Of a stretch of 37,812 nt of DNA, positions 1 to 8,923 are shown in pieces; positions within the stretch are counted from its first letter, which is position 1, and the number at the start of each line of letters is the position of its first letter. The notes under the pieces were generated by a model, which was not told the DNA's origin, did not search any database, and worked only from the letters and a program-made list of their open reading frames with translations. Both the position numbers and the translations under genes were made by a program. Source of the DNA: Spirochaetota bacterium. Its GTDB lineage: Bacteria > Spirochaetota > Spirochaetia > Treponematales > UBA12059. The stretch spans positions 1 through 37,812 of the forward strand of contig QKAK01000191.1 in the NCBI GenBank assembly GCA_003247225.1, in the 5' to 3' direction.

Positions 1-446
1 TAGGGCCGTCTTGAGCGACGCCGCGGGAGAAGCGCGAGCTATGCGTCGGAGTTCCGACTTGGATGCATCCGATAGGGCGGTCGATGAAGGCGTGATAAAG
101 AACTGGTCGCCCTCGAGCCGCAACGGCTCGCCTGGTTCGCCGTCGACGGCGATCATCGGATGGTCCGAGAACGCCGCGTCGTCGGGTAAGGATGCGCCGT
201 ACGAGGCGATGCGGACTATCGAGTCGACCCGCCTCGAATAATACCCGGCCCACGGAACGCCGGCGGACGAAAGGGCCTCGAGCGCCAGCCTGAGGCCCAG
301 GTAGCGGTTATCTATGCCCTTAAGAAGGCCGTCGAGAGGCTCGCGATGGCCATCCGAGGCTTTTTTTTTTGGCTTATGGCCAGGAGGCCTTCGTTCCTAG
401 CGGCGAGCGCGCTTGAGCGGCTCGCCGCCTTCTCCAGTAATCCCAT
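1..446 (-). pseudogene. Unknown conserved-looking protein, 5' part, frameshifted at an A10 tract and cut by the window edge
   Basis: I do not recognise the family. An ATG at 446-444 overlaps the inferred stop of the acidic gene upstream as TAATG. It opens with MGLLEKAASRSSALAARNEG and reaches an A10 tract (T10 at 361-370 on the given strand). Read literally, the frame then leaves and stops at 312. One extra A, or two fewer, would join it to a second frame that is open without a stop from 360 to 1 (120 codons). That frame has ordinary protein composition, for example the stretches LLKGIDNRYLGLRLALEAL and VPWAGYYSRRVDSIVRIA. The simplest reading is one gene interrupted by a homopolymer change: a sequencing error, a phase-variable tract or a true mutation. 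The right-strand ORF at 11-241 is its shadow. Confidence 0.6.
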
Positions 447-2852
447 TAAAGCAACCCCAGATCGTCGAATAGGCGTTTGTACGTGTCGTAATATTCCGTA
501 ATATTCGCTGGAGGCGAATTCCTCGATTTTTTCTTCAGGTAGCGAGGCGAGCAGCTGATCGAGATAGACCAGCACTGACTTAACGTCGCGCTTCAGCTTA
601 TCAGGCACCGAATCGGTTCCGGTATCGGCCGCGGCCTTGGCCTTCGGAGGCGCCGCCGCGGGCATAGCCGGCTCGGCCGACGCTTCGGCGACGGTTTCCG
701 ACGGCTCGATAGCTTCCGGGATCTCGTCGGCTATTATTTCATCGATCGGGCTCTCGAGCTCGACGGTACCGGATTCATCGGCGATAGCTTCCTCTTCGAC
801 CGGCTCGAGTTCCTCGGCGCCCTCTTCCTGAGCGGATCCGACGAACAGCGAATCGTCGAGGCTCGTGGCGATCTCGTCAGGATGGTATGACAGATCCAGG
901 CCCTGGACCGTTTCGGGCGTTTCCAGTACGAGCGGCGTCTCTTCTACGAGAGGCTCCTCCTCCGCGGCGAGATCGTCGCTGAAATCGTCGATCGACAGCT
1001 CCTCGAGATCCTCGTCGTCCTGAAGCAGCTCCTCGACGGGCTCGGCGGGATTCTCGGCGTGCAGCTCGAGGCCGCCTAGCTCCTCCGGCTCGATGACCTC
1101 TTCGAGGTCCATCGCGTCCTCTACCTCGTCGATAGGCTCCTCGAACGAGTCGACCGTCGAGACGACCGGCGCGGCTTCGGCGTCTATGTCGAGCACCAGC
1201 TCCGTATCGTCGTCGGCGGCTTCGATGACGGGCAGGTCCTCGTCGCCTTCCTCGAAGGCTGGGGCTAGGTCGATGTCGAGGTCGGACTCGCTCGGTTCGA
1301 CGAGCGGGACGTCCTCTATCGGCATGCCCTCGAGCTCCTCGAATTCGTCCGTCTTGATCTCCTCGTCGAGGAAGCTCGTGTCCTCGGGGCCGGAGGTAAG
1401 CGGCGTGACGCCGTCGAGCGGCTCGACGGCCTCGATGCCCAGCTCGCCGTCCGCGGATATATCGGATACGTCGTCGAGCTCTATGGTCTCGATGCCGGGC
1501 TCCGACGGCTCCTCGTAGACGCCGTCCTCCGGCAGGAGCTCGACGTCGTCTGGCACCGACAGCTCGGGAGCCTCGGCCTCGGGTTCCTCGGACACGGTCT
1601 CCTCGGTGAAGTCCGCGGTGTTGAGGATATTGTCTAGCTCGTCACCGGTCAGGGCGATCGTGTCGTCGTCCTCGTCGTCGAAGAACCCGCCGGACGCGTC
1701 CGCTATCTCTTCGGCGGACTCGTCCTCGGCGTCGGCCTCTCCGACCGCGGCCCCGGCGGCCTTGATGCTGCTCAGCTGGTCGCGCAGGCTGACGAGCTCC
1801 TGCTTGATCGAAGACAGTTCGCTGGCTATCTGCTTGAGCAGGTCGGATGAGGGGGCCGAGGAGGCGAGGTCGTCGGATACGGCCCTAACGTCGTCGAAGC
1901 CCGAGTCGCCGGAACCGATCGATACGCTCTCTATCTCGAGGTCCGGGATGATGCCGATGCTCGCGTCGTCGTCGGAGTCGATGAACGAGTCGAGCGATAT
2001 CCCTTCCGAGTCGTCGACGACCTCCGGCTCGGGCCGCTCCGCGCGAGGGGCCGGGGCGGGCTTGGATTCGGGCTCGTCGACGCCTATCGAGTCGAGGTCT
2101 ACCGACTCGAACTCGGAGGTCACGTCGAGCATGTCGTCGTCTGGCGAGAACGAGCCAGCCGCTTCCTCTGACTCGGCGGACGGGATGGTGTCGTCGAACT
2201 GGAGGTCGATATCGAGGGATTCGAATTCCTCGTCGGCGGCAGGCGGCTCGGCGGCGTCCGCGGCGAACCGTTCGATGTCCTCGAGCGCGGGGCCGGCCGG
2301 GGTATCCTCGTCGAGGCCGAAGTCCTCGATGCTTATCTCGGTGGTCTCGAACGAGTCGCTCGAGGCGGATCGCCGTTCGGCCGGGGAGGGCGCGGCCTCC
2401 GGGGCTTCGGCCTTGACCTCGTCGAAATCGAGGTCGTCGAGGGACATATCGATGACGGTGCTCTCTACGACGCCTTCGTCCAGTTCGCCCTGGACCTCGG
2501 AGAGGTCCGTCTCGGCGACGCCCGACATGTCGTCGAGCGGAGCGAGCGACTCGAATTCGTCGAAGTCCACGCCCGCGGAATCGACGGCTTCGCCGCCGAT
2601 CGGCTCTTCGGACGGCGCTTCGACGGCCGTATCCAGATCCGGCAGGTCGAACGAATCGAGCAGTTCCTCTTCCTCGGCGAGCAGTACCGCGTCGGAGCCT
2701 TCGGCCGAAGCCTCGGCTGGAGACCCTTCGGCGGCTAGCGTGTCGTCGGTCAGGTCCTGAGGCTCTGCCTTGACCCAGACGCCGTATCGTTCAAGATCGT
2801 GCTCGGGGGTAGGAATGGGATCTGGCTTCCCTTGCGGGGTCTTATTCTGCAT
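312..2852 (-). CDS. Very acidic low-complexity protein (D/E/S/V-rich), 3' end frameshifted
   Basis: The literal frame gives 846 aa. It begins MQNKTPQGKPDPIPTPEHDL, then ERYGVWVKAEPQDL, followed by about 650 residues that are mostly Asp, Glu, Ser, Val and Leu. Residues ~330-360 contain a short SDLLKQIASELSSIKQEL coiled coil. A compact conserved-looking C-terminus (VPDKLKRDVKSVLVYLDQLL) ends the protein. I think the native protein is 798 aa and stops at 446: removing one copy of the 10-bp duplication at 487-506 gives SEYYDTYKRLFDDLGLL and an exact TAATG junction with the next gene. No signal peptide or membrane segment is visible, so it is probably cytoplasmic. A GGAG lies 9 nt before the ATG. 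Function is unknown. The YGVWVK and LDQLLASLPE blocks resemble uncharacterised spirochaete proteins, from memory only. Confidence 0.75.
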   Translation of the reverse strand: MQNKTPQGKPDPIPTPEHDLERYGVWVKAEPQDLTDDTLAAEGSPAEASAEGSDAVLLAEEEELLDSFDLPDLDTAVEAPSEEPIGGEAVDSAGVDFDEFESLAPLDDMSGVAETDLSEVQGELDEGVVESTVIDMSLDDLDFDEVKAEAPEAAPSPAERRSASSDSFETTEISIEDFGLDEDTPAGPALEDIERFAADAAEPPAADEEFESLDIDLQFDDTIPSAESEEAAGSFSPDDDMLDVTSEFESVDLDSIGVDEPESKPAPAPRAERPEPEVVDDSEGISLDSFIDSDDDASIGIIPDLEIESVSIGSGDSGFDDVRAVSDDLASSAPSSDLLKQIASELSSIKQELVSLRDQLSSIKAAGAAVGEADAEDESAEEIADASGGFFDDEDDDTIALTGDELDNILNTADFTEETVSEEPEAEAPELSVPDDVELLPEDGVYEEPSEPGIETIELDDVSDISADGELGIEAVEPLDGVTPLTSGPEDTSFLDEEIKTDEFEELEGMPIEDVPLVEPSESDLDIDLAPAFEEGDEDLPVIEAADDDTELVLDIDAEAAPVVSTVDSFEEPIDEVEDAMDLEEVIEPEELGGLELHAENPAEPVEELLQDDEDLEELSIDDFSDDLAAEEEPLVEETPLVLETPETVQGLDLSYHPDEIATSLDDSLFVGSAQEEGAEELEPVEEEAIADESGTVELESPIDEIIADEIPEAIEPSETVAEASAEPAMPAAAPPKAKAAADTGTDSVPDKLKRDVKSVLVYLDQLLASLPEEKIEEFASSEYYGILRHVQTPIRRSGVALMGLLEKAASRSSALAARNEGLLAISQKKKPRMAIASLSTAFLRA
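361..370 (-). repeat. A10 homopolymer inside a coding frame
   Basis: Ten consecutive T on the given strand (A10 in the coding sense). It encodes KKK in the literal reading and separates two frames that otherwise look like one gene. A pure A run is unusual here because Lys is normally written AAG. Such tracts change length by slippage, and they are also common consensus errors in long-read assemblies. Confidence 0.9.
487..506 (-). repeat. Perfect 10-bp tandem duplication that shifts the reading frame
   Basis: The unit cgtaatattc occurs at 487-496 and again at 497-506. Removing one copy restores an ending of SEYYDTYKRLFDDLGLL and a stop at 448-446 that overlaps the next ATG. With both copies the frame moves by +1 and runs 134 nt further. 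The duplication therefore looks recent. Confidence 0.9.
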
Positions 2853-2936
2853 GGCGCGCGCACTCCATCAACTGGATTGATCTCATCCAAATATCGGCAG
2901 AAACCGGCGAAATACATAGCGCATACGACTAAAATC

Positions 2937-2965
2937 ACTCTAATCGCGCTTCTTCCTATTGTCAA
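2937..2965 (-). promoter_or_regulatory. Sigma-70-type promoter for the acidic-protein gene
   Basis: On the minus strand a perfect TTGACA (2965-2960), a 17-nt spacer and TAGAGT (2942-2937). It lies about 85 nt upstream of the ATG at 2852. Confidence 0.55.
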
Positions 2966-3027
2966 CCGTATCGGAATTCCGGCCGCCGCCGGTAAAGAAA
3001 CGAGGCCGCCGTTCCGTAAATAGAGTG

Positions 3028-3513
3028 ATGAAACGAATACTATTGATCGCGTGCTGGATAGCCGTCGCGTCGTACTGCGCCGTATCGGCCGTGTGGGGCC
3101 CGAGCGGCCTGGTCGTCACGCGGCGGGCGACCGAAACGGCCGCGGCGATGCGCGGCAATATCGACGAGCTGGCGAGGCGGAACGAGCGCTACGCGGCCGA
3201 GCTCGAGAGCCTGCGCGGGGCCCCGGAGGCTACCGCCCTCGAGGCAAGGTCGTTGGGCTACCTCGCCTCGGACGAGGTCGCGGTGCGCCTGGACCTAGAA
3301 ACCGAACCGGCGCCGCCCGCCGAGGCCGGCCGGCTGCTCGAGTACGAGGGCACCTCGGCGCTCGCGGAGGCGCGCATCAAGGACATAGCCGCGGCGGCGG
3401 GCATGGCCGTCCTGTTGGCGGGCATGGCCCTGAAGGCGGCCGGGTCGGCTCGAACGGGAAGGAAGCGCGGCGGTCAGCGCGAGATCCTGGTCCAGGAAGC
3501 CTCCCGGACGTAA
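3028..3513 (+). CDS. FtsB/DivIC-like septum formation initiator protein
   Basis: 161 aa from ATG 3028 (MKRILLIACWIAVASYCAVS). The order is a short basic N-terminus, a membrane segment at ~3-22, then a coiled coil at ~35-70 (MRGNIDELARRNERYAAELESL), followed by an ARSLGYLASDEVAVRLD block like the end of FtsB/DivIC proteins. In those families the helix extends into the periplasm and joins the FtsQ/DivIB-FtsL divisome complex. Unlike the roughly 100-aa norm it continues past a second hydrophobic stretch (~124-140, AAAAGMAVLLAGMALKA) to a basic tail. An in-frame TTG at 2959 would add 23 residues but has no ribosome site; I prefer the ATG because it places the membrane helix at the N-terminus. The 3' end overlaps the convergent CsgG-like gene by 40 bp. 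Confidence 0.65.
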   Translation: MKRILLIACWIAVASYCAVSAVWGPSGLVVTRRATETAAAMRGNIDELARRNERYAAELESLRGAPEATALEARSLGYLASDEVAVRLDLETEPAPPAEAGRLLEYEGTSALAEARIKDIAAAAGMAVLLAGMALKAAGSARTGRKRGGQREILVQEASRT

Positions 3514-4409
3514 TCGTTGTCTACGAGCAGCTCCTCGCCCGAGTAGCTGACGGCTACCGATTCCTTCCTGCCGGACAGGAGCTCTCGGCCGGCGTCGAGG
3601 CGGAAGACCCATCGCATCGGCCTGGCGCGCTCGGCGATGGCCTTGGCCATCGCGAAGGTGATCGAGGACGCCTTATACAGCGCGGCGTCGTTCGCCTGAT
3701 CCTGGGCGACGATTACCTCGTCGCCGTCTATCGTCACGCGCAGCTTCAGGGTACCGCCTCCGCTCAGGACGGCCAGGCCCGCTCCGTTCGGGAAGATACG
3801 GACCGTTTCAAGGCCCTTGTCGCCGCGCCAGGTGCCGCTGACGTCCGAGACGGTCGGCTTCCCGACGAAGGCGGCGCTCGATTCGGGCTCGATAGCGTCG
3901 GCCGCGGGCGCCTGCGCCTCGTCGGCGGGCGGCTCGGCCGACGACTGGCGCTCGCTCGACGATTCGAAGCCGAACAGCCGCCTCGTGGACGCGCGAGCGC
4001 GCAGCACGATGTCGCTGATGGATTCGGCGGTATCCGATACCGATAGCATCTCGCCGTCCGACACCCTCGTGACCTCGAGGCTAAGGACGAACAGCTCGCC
4101 TATCCTGCCGAGGGAGCCGTCGACGATGAAGTCGGCGGCGAGGGGCAGGGCGTCCGCTACGCTCTCGCCGCGGCCCAGGGCCGCCTCCGTCTCAGCGAGC
4201 GCCCGATCCTGTCCCTGCGCGTCGACCACCCTGAACGAGCGCGTCTCGACGATGTACGAGACGACCAGGCGCTCGAGCATCGAGGCCTCGCTCGCGCCGA
4301 CCCCGGCGGCGGCGAACGGGCTTACCCTGACGACGGCCAGGCTTTCCTGCCCGAAGAGCCGCGCGACGCAGAGGGCCGCGACGACCGCGATAGGGAACGA
4401 TCTTCTCAT
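3474..4409 (-). CDS. Secreted CsgG/FlgO/LpoB-like protein with a C-terminal beta domain
   Basis: 311 aa. It starts with a signal peptide (MRRSFPIAVVAALCVARLFG, likely cut before QES). Residues ~24-150 match the CsgG/FlgO/LpoB/TolB-N pattern: LAVVRVSPF opening strand, ERLVVSYIVETRSFRVVDA, a Q..RALAETE helix, ADFIVDGSLGRIGE, then VTRVSDGEML. A Pro/Ala/Glu-rich linker (~155-185) leads to a C-terminal domain starting SGTWRGDKGLETVRIFPNG, which looks like a small lipocalin-type barrel and ends ASWTRISR. GGGAGG sits 6 nt before the ATG. It is the last gene of the PBP1A operon. LpoB-type proteins activate bifunctional PBPs from the outer membrane in enterobacteria, which makes that role tempting here but unproven. 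No proper lipobox is visible (Leu precedes the only Cys). Confidence 0.7.
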   Translation of the reverse strand: MRRSFPIAVVAALCVARLFGQESLAVVRVSPFAAAGVGASEASMLERLVVSYIVETRSFRVVDAQGQDRALAETEAALGRGESVADALPLAADFIVDGSLGRIGELFVLSLEVTRVSDGEMLSVSDTAESISDIVLRARASTRRLFGFESSSERQSSAEPPADEAQAPAADAIEPESSAAFVGKPTVSDVSGTWRGDKGLETVRIFPNGAGLAVLSGGGTLKLRVTIDGDEVIVAQDQANDAALYKASSITFAMAKAIAERARPMRWVFRLDAGRELLSGRKESVAVSYSGEELLVDNDYVREASWTRISR

Positions 4410-4440
4410 GCGGGCCTCCCGCGGTAGGCGATCATGCTTC

Positions 4441-4836
4441 TCACCGGTCGTCTACCCTGAACAGCCTACGGAAGAAAGCGACGACGGCGTACCAGAGGCG
4501 TCGGAAGAAGCCCGGATTGCGCATGCGATCGAGCCTGACCAGCGCCTGTTCGAGCTCGTCCCGGTCGAGGGGGGATCGCTGGACGTTCTCCTCGATCTCT
4601 AGCTCCAGGCGCTGCGCCGCGTCGCTCTTGCCTACGACGGTCGCCTCGATGGTCGACCATCCGAGGCGCCTGGCGGCCTCGAGCCGACGCCTGCCGGCTA
4701 TGAGCACGTTCCGCCTGGTTACGGTTATGGGATGCAACTGCCCGAAGCGGTCCATGCTGGTCGCGAGCTGGTCGATATCGCGAAGGTCCTTGCGTATTCG
4801 TTTGCGTATTCGGATTGAAGCGACCTCGATCTGCAC
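4441..4836 (-). CDS. Minimal ParB N-domain protein with an amphipathic C-terminal tail
   Basis: 131 aa from GTG 4836. The longer ATG start at 4893 would overlap the upstream stop codon, whereas the GTG has GGAGG 5 nt before it. The fold is the ParB/Spo0J N-terminal domain: IRIRKRIRKDLRDIDQLATS, GQLHPITV, then LIAGRRRLEAARRLGW (equivalent of the GERRxxA CTP-binding box) and LEIEENVQRSPLDRDELEQA (equivalent of the ENLQR box). The central helix-turn-helix and the dimerisation domain of true ParB are absent. Instead the protein ends in an aromatic/Arg-rich amphipathic helix (NPGFFRRLWYAVVAFFRRLF), which suggests membrane attachment as in Noc. It sits between the genes for PBP1A (49 nt upstream) and the CsgG-like protein (31 nt downstream). 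It is unlikely to be the chromosomal ParB. A CTP-switch role in wall synthesis is a hypothesis. Confidence 0.75.
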   Translation of the reverse strand: MQIEVASIRIRKRIRKDLRDIDQLATSMDRFGQLHPITVTRRNVLIAGRRRLEAARRLGWSTIEATVVGKSDAAQRLELEIEENVQRSPLDRDELEQALVRLDRMRNPGFFRRLWYAVVAFFRRLFRVDDR

Positions 4837-4841
4837 GCGTA

Positions 4842-4846
4842 CCTCC
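4842..4846 (-). promoter_or_regulatory. Strong Shine-Dalgarno that fixes the GTG start of the ParB-like gene
   Basis: GGAGG on the minus strand, 5 nt before GTG 4836-4834. No comparable site precedes the in-frame ATG at 4893. Confidence 0.7.
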
Positions 4847-4885
4847 GGCGTCGTACTGGCCTTAATGGTATCGCCGATCGGGTGG

Positions 4886-7528
4886 CTAATCAAGGATGCG
4901 GGAGCCGTCCTCGGCGCCTGGCGCCCCGCTCGACGGGTCGGGCGCCGGTTCAGGGGCGGAGGCGCCGGCGAACGGATCGAACGGGTCGAATAGGCCCGGC
5001 GATTCGGGGACCGCTACGGCGCCGTCGTCGACGCGGTAGCTCTCTATGTCGGCCGCCAGGTCGCGCAGCAGCGAATCGAGGTCGCTCGGGTCGAAGTCGA
5101 GGCTCGAGTCGACCCTGCCGCCGCCGACGACGTCCTGCTGGGAGGACAGGGTCCGGATGGTCGACTCGGCCTGCTCCGACTTGAACTCGTGCAGGTCGCA
5201 GTAGCTCTTGGGCTGCGTGCCCTCGTAGTAGGTGAGCGTCAGCGTACCCTCGTCGCAGTACTCGGTCGGGAGCAGGCCCGAGACGGAGCAGACGGTGACG
5301 TCGATCAGGCCGCTCTGGGGGCGGATGAATTCCTTGGCGGGCAGCCCCCGGTGTATCTCGGCCATGTAGTCGGCCCAGGCTATGCCCGCGATCGCGGCGC
5401 CGGACTGGCTGACGCCGAGCGAGTTGCCGGGACGGTCGAAGCCGAACCAGATCGCCGTCGTCATGTACGGGGTGAAGCCCACGGTCCACGCGTCCGCCCA
5501 GTTCTGGGTCGTGCCGGTCTTGCCGGCGGCCGGGATGGTATAGCGCTTGCCGTCGGCGTCGCGGTAGGTGAACTTGGCCCCGGACGAGGTCGGCCAGGCC
5601 AGGGTGCCGACCTTGACGACGCGCTGCAGCATGTCTGTCATCACGTAGGCGTTCTGGGGCGAGACGACCTGGATGCCGGAGCCCTTCTTCTTCTGCTCGG
5701 CGCGCAGGTCCTTCTCCGGGTCGAGGATGGGACGGCCGTCCCTGTCCTCGATGGACCGTATGGCTATCGGCGTGACCTCGCGGCCCTGGTTGGCGAACAC
5801 CGCGAATGCCCTGGCCATCCGAAGCGGCGTCACGGCGGCGATGCCGAGGGCCAGCGGGTAGACCCGCGGGAAGGTCGTGCGGATCTGCTCCGGGTCGGTG
5901 ATGTCGAGCAGGGCCGCCGCCCGGTTGATCGCGGCGTCGAAGCCTATGCCGTCGAGCACCTTGACGGCCGGCACGTTCATCGACTTGGCCAGCGCGTACC
6001 AGGTAAGCACCTGGCCCTGCCACTCGCCCTTATAGTTGAGCGGGATATACGGGGTCCCGTCCTCGTTATAGAAGACGACCGGGGCGTCGTAGATCAGCGT
6101 GCCCGGGGTAAAGCGCCTCGAGTCGATCGCGGCGGAGTAGTAGAGAGGCTTGAAGCACGAGCCGGGCATCAGCTGGGCCTGGGTCGCGCGTATCAGCTGG
6201 TTCGACTGGTCGAACTTCGATCCGCCGACTATGGCCTTGATATGCCCCGTCTCGTTGTCGATGGTGATGAGCGCGCCCTCGACGGTGTTCTTCTCCATCT
6301 CGGTCTTGGCGGCGCCGTAGCTGGCGTTGGTAGCCAGCTTGAGCGGCTCGAGCCCGAACATCAGCGCCATCGCGTCGACCGTCGGGTTGACGCTCTTCCG
6401 ATAGTATTCCATGGCCTTGCCGCGGACCTTGGTCTCCTCGAAGAAGACGCCTTCCAGGTTGAAGGCCAGCCCGAGCATCTCGGCCATCGGCGCGTAGATG
6501 CGCTCGGCCTCCTTGAGCCGGCGCGAGCTCGTCGAGGCGTAGTCGCGGTTGACCTGCGCTATGTAGCGGGTCATGTACTTGTCCGCCACGGCCTGGTAGT
6601 CCAGGTCGAGCGTCGTGTGGATCGTCAGGCCGTCCTTGTACAGGTCGATCGAGCCGTAGAGCATGTCCTCGAGCTGCCTGCGCACGTACTCGCTGAACCA
6701 GGGGGCCTTGTCGTCCCGCGCGTAGAACGCGCCGGAGGCGACGCGGGTATAGTCGTAGTTATCCCAGTACAGCGCGAACGAAGCGTCGGCGGCGTCCTTG
6801 GTCACGTAGCCGAGCTCGATCATCTGGTCGAGGACCTCGCGCGACCGCTCCCTGGCGACGTTCGGGTTCCTGAGCGGGTTGAAGCGCGTCGGGCTCGACA
6901 GCTGGATCACGAGGATGGCCGACTCGGCTATGCTGACGTCCTTGGCCGAATGCCCGAAGAAGTACTTGCTCGCCGCCTCGACGCCGTAGACCCCCGGCCC
7001 CATGATCATGCGGTTCATGTACATCTCGAGGATTTCCTGCTTCGAGAAGCGCCGCTCGAGCTGTAGCGCCCACCATAGCTCGACGAATTTCCGCTTGAAG
7101 CTGATATCCCGCCTGTCGGCGTACAGGGTGCCTGCGAGCTGCAGGGTCAGCGTGGAGCCGCCGCCGAGGTTCTTGCCGGTCAGGATGCCCACGAACGCCC
7201 TGAAATAGCCCTTGAGCGTGAAGCCGGGATGGGTCCAGAAGGTCTTATCCTCGCGGGTCACGAGGGCGTCGATCAGGTGCTGCGGCATGTCCTTGATCGA
7301 TACCAGCTCGCGTTTCTCGCTCGAGGCGAACTCGGTTATCAGCCGTCCTTGGCTATCCAGCAGCCGCGAGGGGAGGGGCGGGTCGAAGGTGGAGAAATTC
7401 TCCACCGAGACGATATTGCGCACCGACGCTATCGCGACGCCGAACGCGACGCCGAGCGCTATCGCGACGACGACGGCTGTGACGATAAGGACCTTCAATA
7501 CCTTGCTGACGGACTTCCCGGATGCCAT
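4886..7528 (-). CDS. Penicillin-binding protein 1A (glycosyltransferase/transpeptidase)
   Basis: 880 aa bifunctional class A PBP that polymerises lipid II and cross-links peptidoglycan outside the cytoplasmic membrane. Cytoplasmic basic N-terminus, membrane helix ~11-35, GT51 domain ~60-250 with catalytic Glu93 in REDKTFWTHPG, GGGSTLTLQLAG and ERRFSKQEILEMYMN. Transpeptidase domain ~415-740 with S457-x-x-K460 (SCFK), S516-M-N518 and K670-T-G. An insertion (~330-400) lies between the two domains. The C-terminus is a long Asp/Pro-rich tail of low complexity. It heads an operon with the ParB-like and CsgG-like genes. The ATG at 7528 is followed directly by the expected basic-then-hydrophobic start; its ribosome site is weak. 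Confidence 0.95.
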   Translation of the reverse strand: MASGKSVSKVLKVLIVTAVVVAIALGVAFGVAIASVRNIVSVENFSTFDPPLPSRLLDSQGRLITEFASSEKRELVSIKDMPQHLIDALVTREDKTFWTHPGFTLKGYFRAFVGILTGKNLGGGSTLTLQLAGTLYADRRDISFKRKFVELWWALQLERRFSKQEILEMYMNRMIMGPGVYGVEAASKYFFGHSAKDVSIAESAILVIQLSSPTRFNPLRNPNVARERSREVLDQMIELGYVTKDAADASFALYWDNYDYTRVASGAFYARDDKAPWFSEYVRRQLEDMLYGSIDLYKDGLTIHTTLDLDYQAVADKYMTRYIAQVNRDYASTSSRRLKEAERIYAPMAEMLGLAFNLEGVFFEETKVRGKAMEYYRKSVNPTVDAMALMFGLEPLKLATNASYGAAKTEMEKNTVEGALITIDNETGHIKAIVGGSKFDQSNQLIRATQAQLMPGSCFKPLYYSAAIDSRRFTPGTLIYDAPVVFYNEDGTPYIPLNYKGEWQGQVLTWYALAKSMNVPAVKVLDGIGFDAAINRAAALLDITDPEQIRTTFPRVYPLALGIAAVTPLRMARAFAVFANQGREVTPIAIRSIEDRDGRPILDPEKDLRAEQKKKGSGIQVVSPQNAYVMTDMLQRVVKVGTLAWPTSSGAKFTYRDADGKRYTIPAAGKTGTTQNWADAWTVGFTPYMTTAIWFGFDRPGNSLGVSQSGAAIAGIAWADYMAEIHRGLPAKEFIRPQSGLIDVTVCSVSGLLPTEYCDEGTLTLTYYEGTQPKSYCDLHEFKSEQAESTIRTLSSQQDVVGGGRVDSSLDFDPSDLDSLLRDLAADIESYRVDDGAVAVPESPGLFDPFDPFAGASAPEPAPDPSSGAPGAEDGSRILD

Positions 7529-7575
7529 ATCGTCGAAAGCCTACGCGAAAGCGCTCCGGTAGGTCAAGCTGGAAT

Positions 7576-7602
7576 AAAAAAGGCCGGTCCCGAAGACCGG
7601 CC
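7576..7602 (-). terminator. Intrinsic terminator or attenuator just upstream of the PBP1A gene
   Basis: GGCCGGTC (7582-7589) and GACCGGCC (7595-7602) form an 8-bp stem with a CCGAA loop. On the minus strand it is followed by six T (7581-7576). It lies 48 nt before the PBP1A ATG on the same strand, so it would end a short minus-strand transcript or act as leader attenuation. Confidence 0.65.
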
Positions 7603-7628
7603 CGCCCTGACAGGCTGTCCGCCTACGC

Positions 7629-7699
7629 CGCGACGAATTGGGAGGGGGGCCGCGGCGCGGCCCGACATTCAATATATCGGAACCCGGTCGCGTTTTTTT
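7629..7699 (+). terminator. Branched hairpin followed by T7, possible 3' end of a small RNA
   Basis: Outer stem CGCGAC (7629-7634) with GTCGCG (7687-7692), extended by GGG (7640-7642) with CCC (7683-7685). An inner hairpin GGGCCG (7647-7652) pairs with CGGCCC (7658-7663). T7 follows at 7693-7699. The gap from 7529 to 7831 holds no plausible gene. Besides this structure it contains the minus-strand terminator at 7576-7602 and the gap promoter. Confidence 0.4.
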
Positions 7700-7750
7700 A
7701 AGGCGAATAATTGCAAAGTCGGCGCATCATTGCGTATATTTATCCACGGA

Positions 7751-7780
7751 TTGACGAACGATTCTACTTATCGATATCAT
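7751..7780 (+). promoter_or_regulatory. Promoter of the gap gene
   Basis: TTGACG (7751-7756), an 18-nt spacer and TATCAT (7775-7780), each matching five of six consensus bases. The surrounding sequence is AT-rich relative to the genes. AGGAGG follows shortly before the ATG. Confidence 0.55.
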
Positions 7781-7822
7781 TTGTGAATAAGATACTGTTT
7801 TATCGATTCAATTTTTGCGTAG

Positions 7823-8908
<1,086 letters not shown>

Positions 8909-8923
8909 CGGCCGCCTTCGTAG

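Noticed and set aside
5189-7066. Long plus-strand frame of 625 codons
   Set aside because: It lies entirely antisense to the PBP1A gene, whose catalytic motifs are unmistakable. Its Arg/Gly/Val-rich composition is typical of shadow frames in GC-rich DNA.
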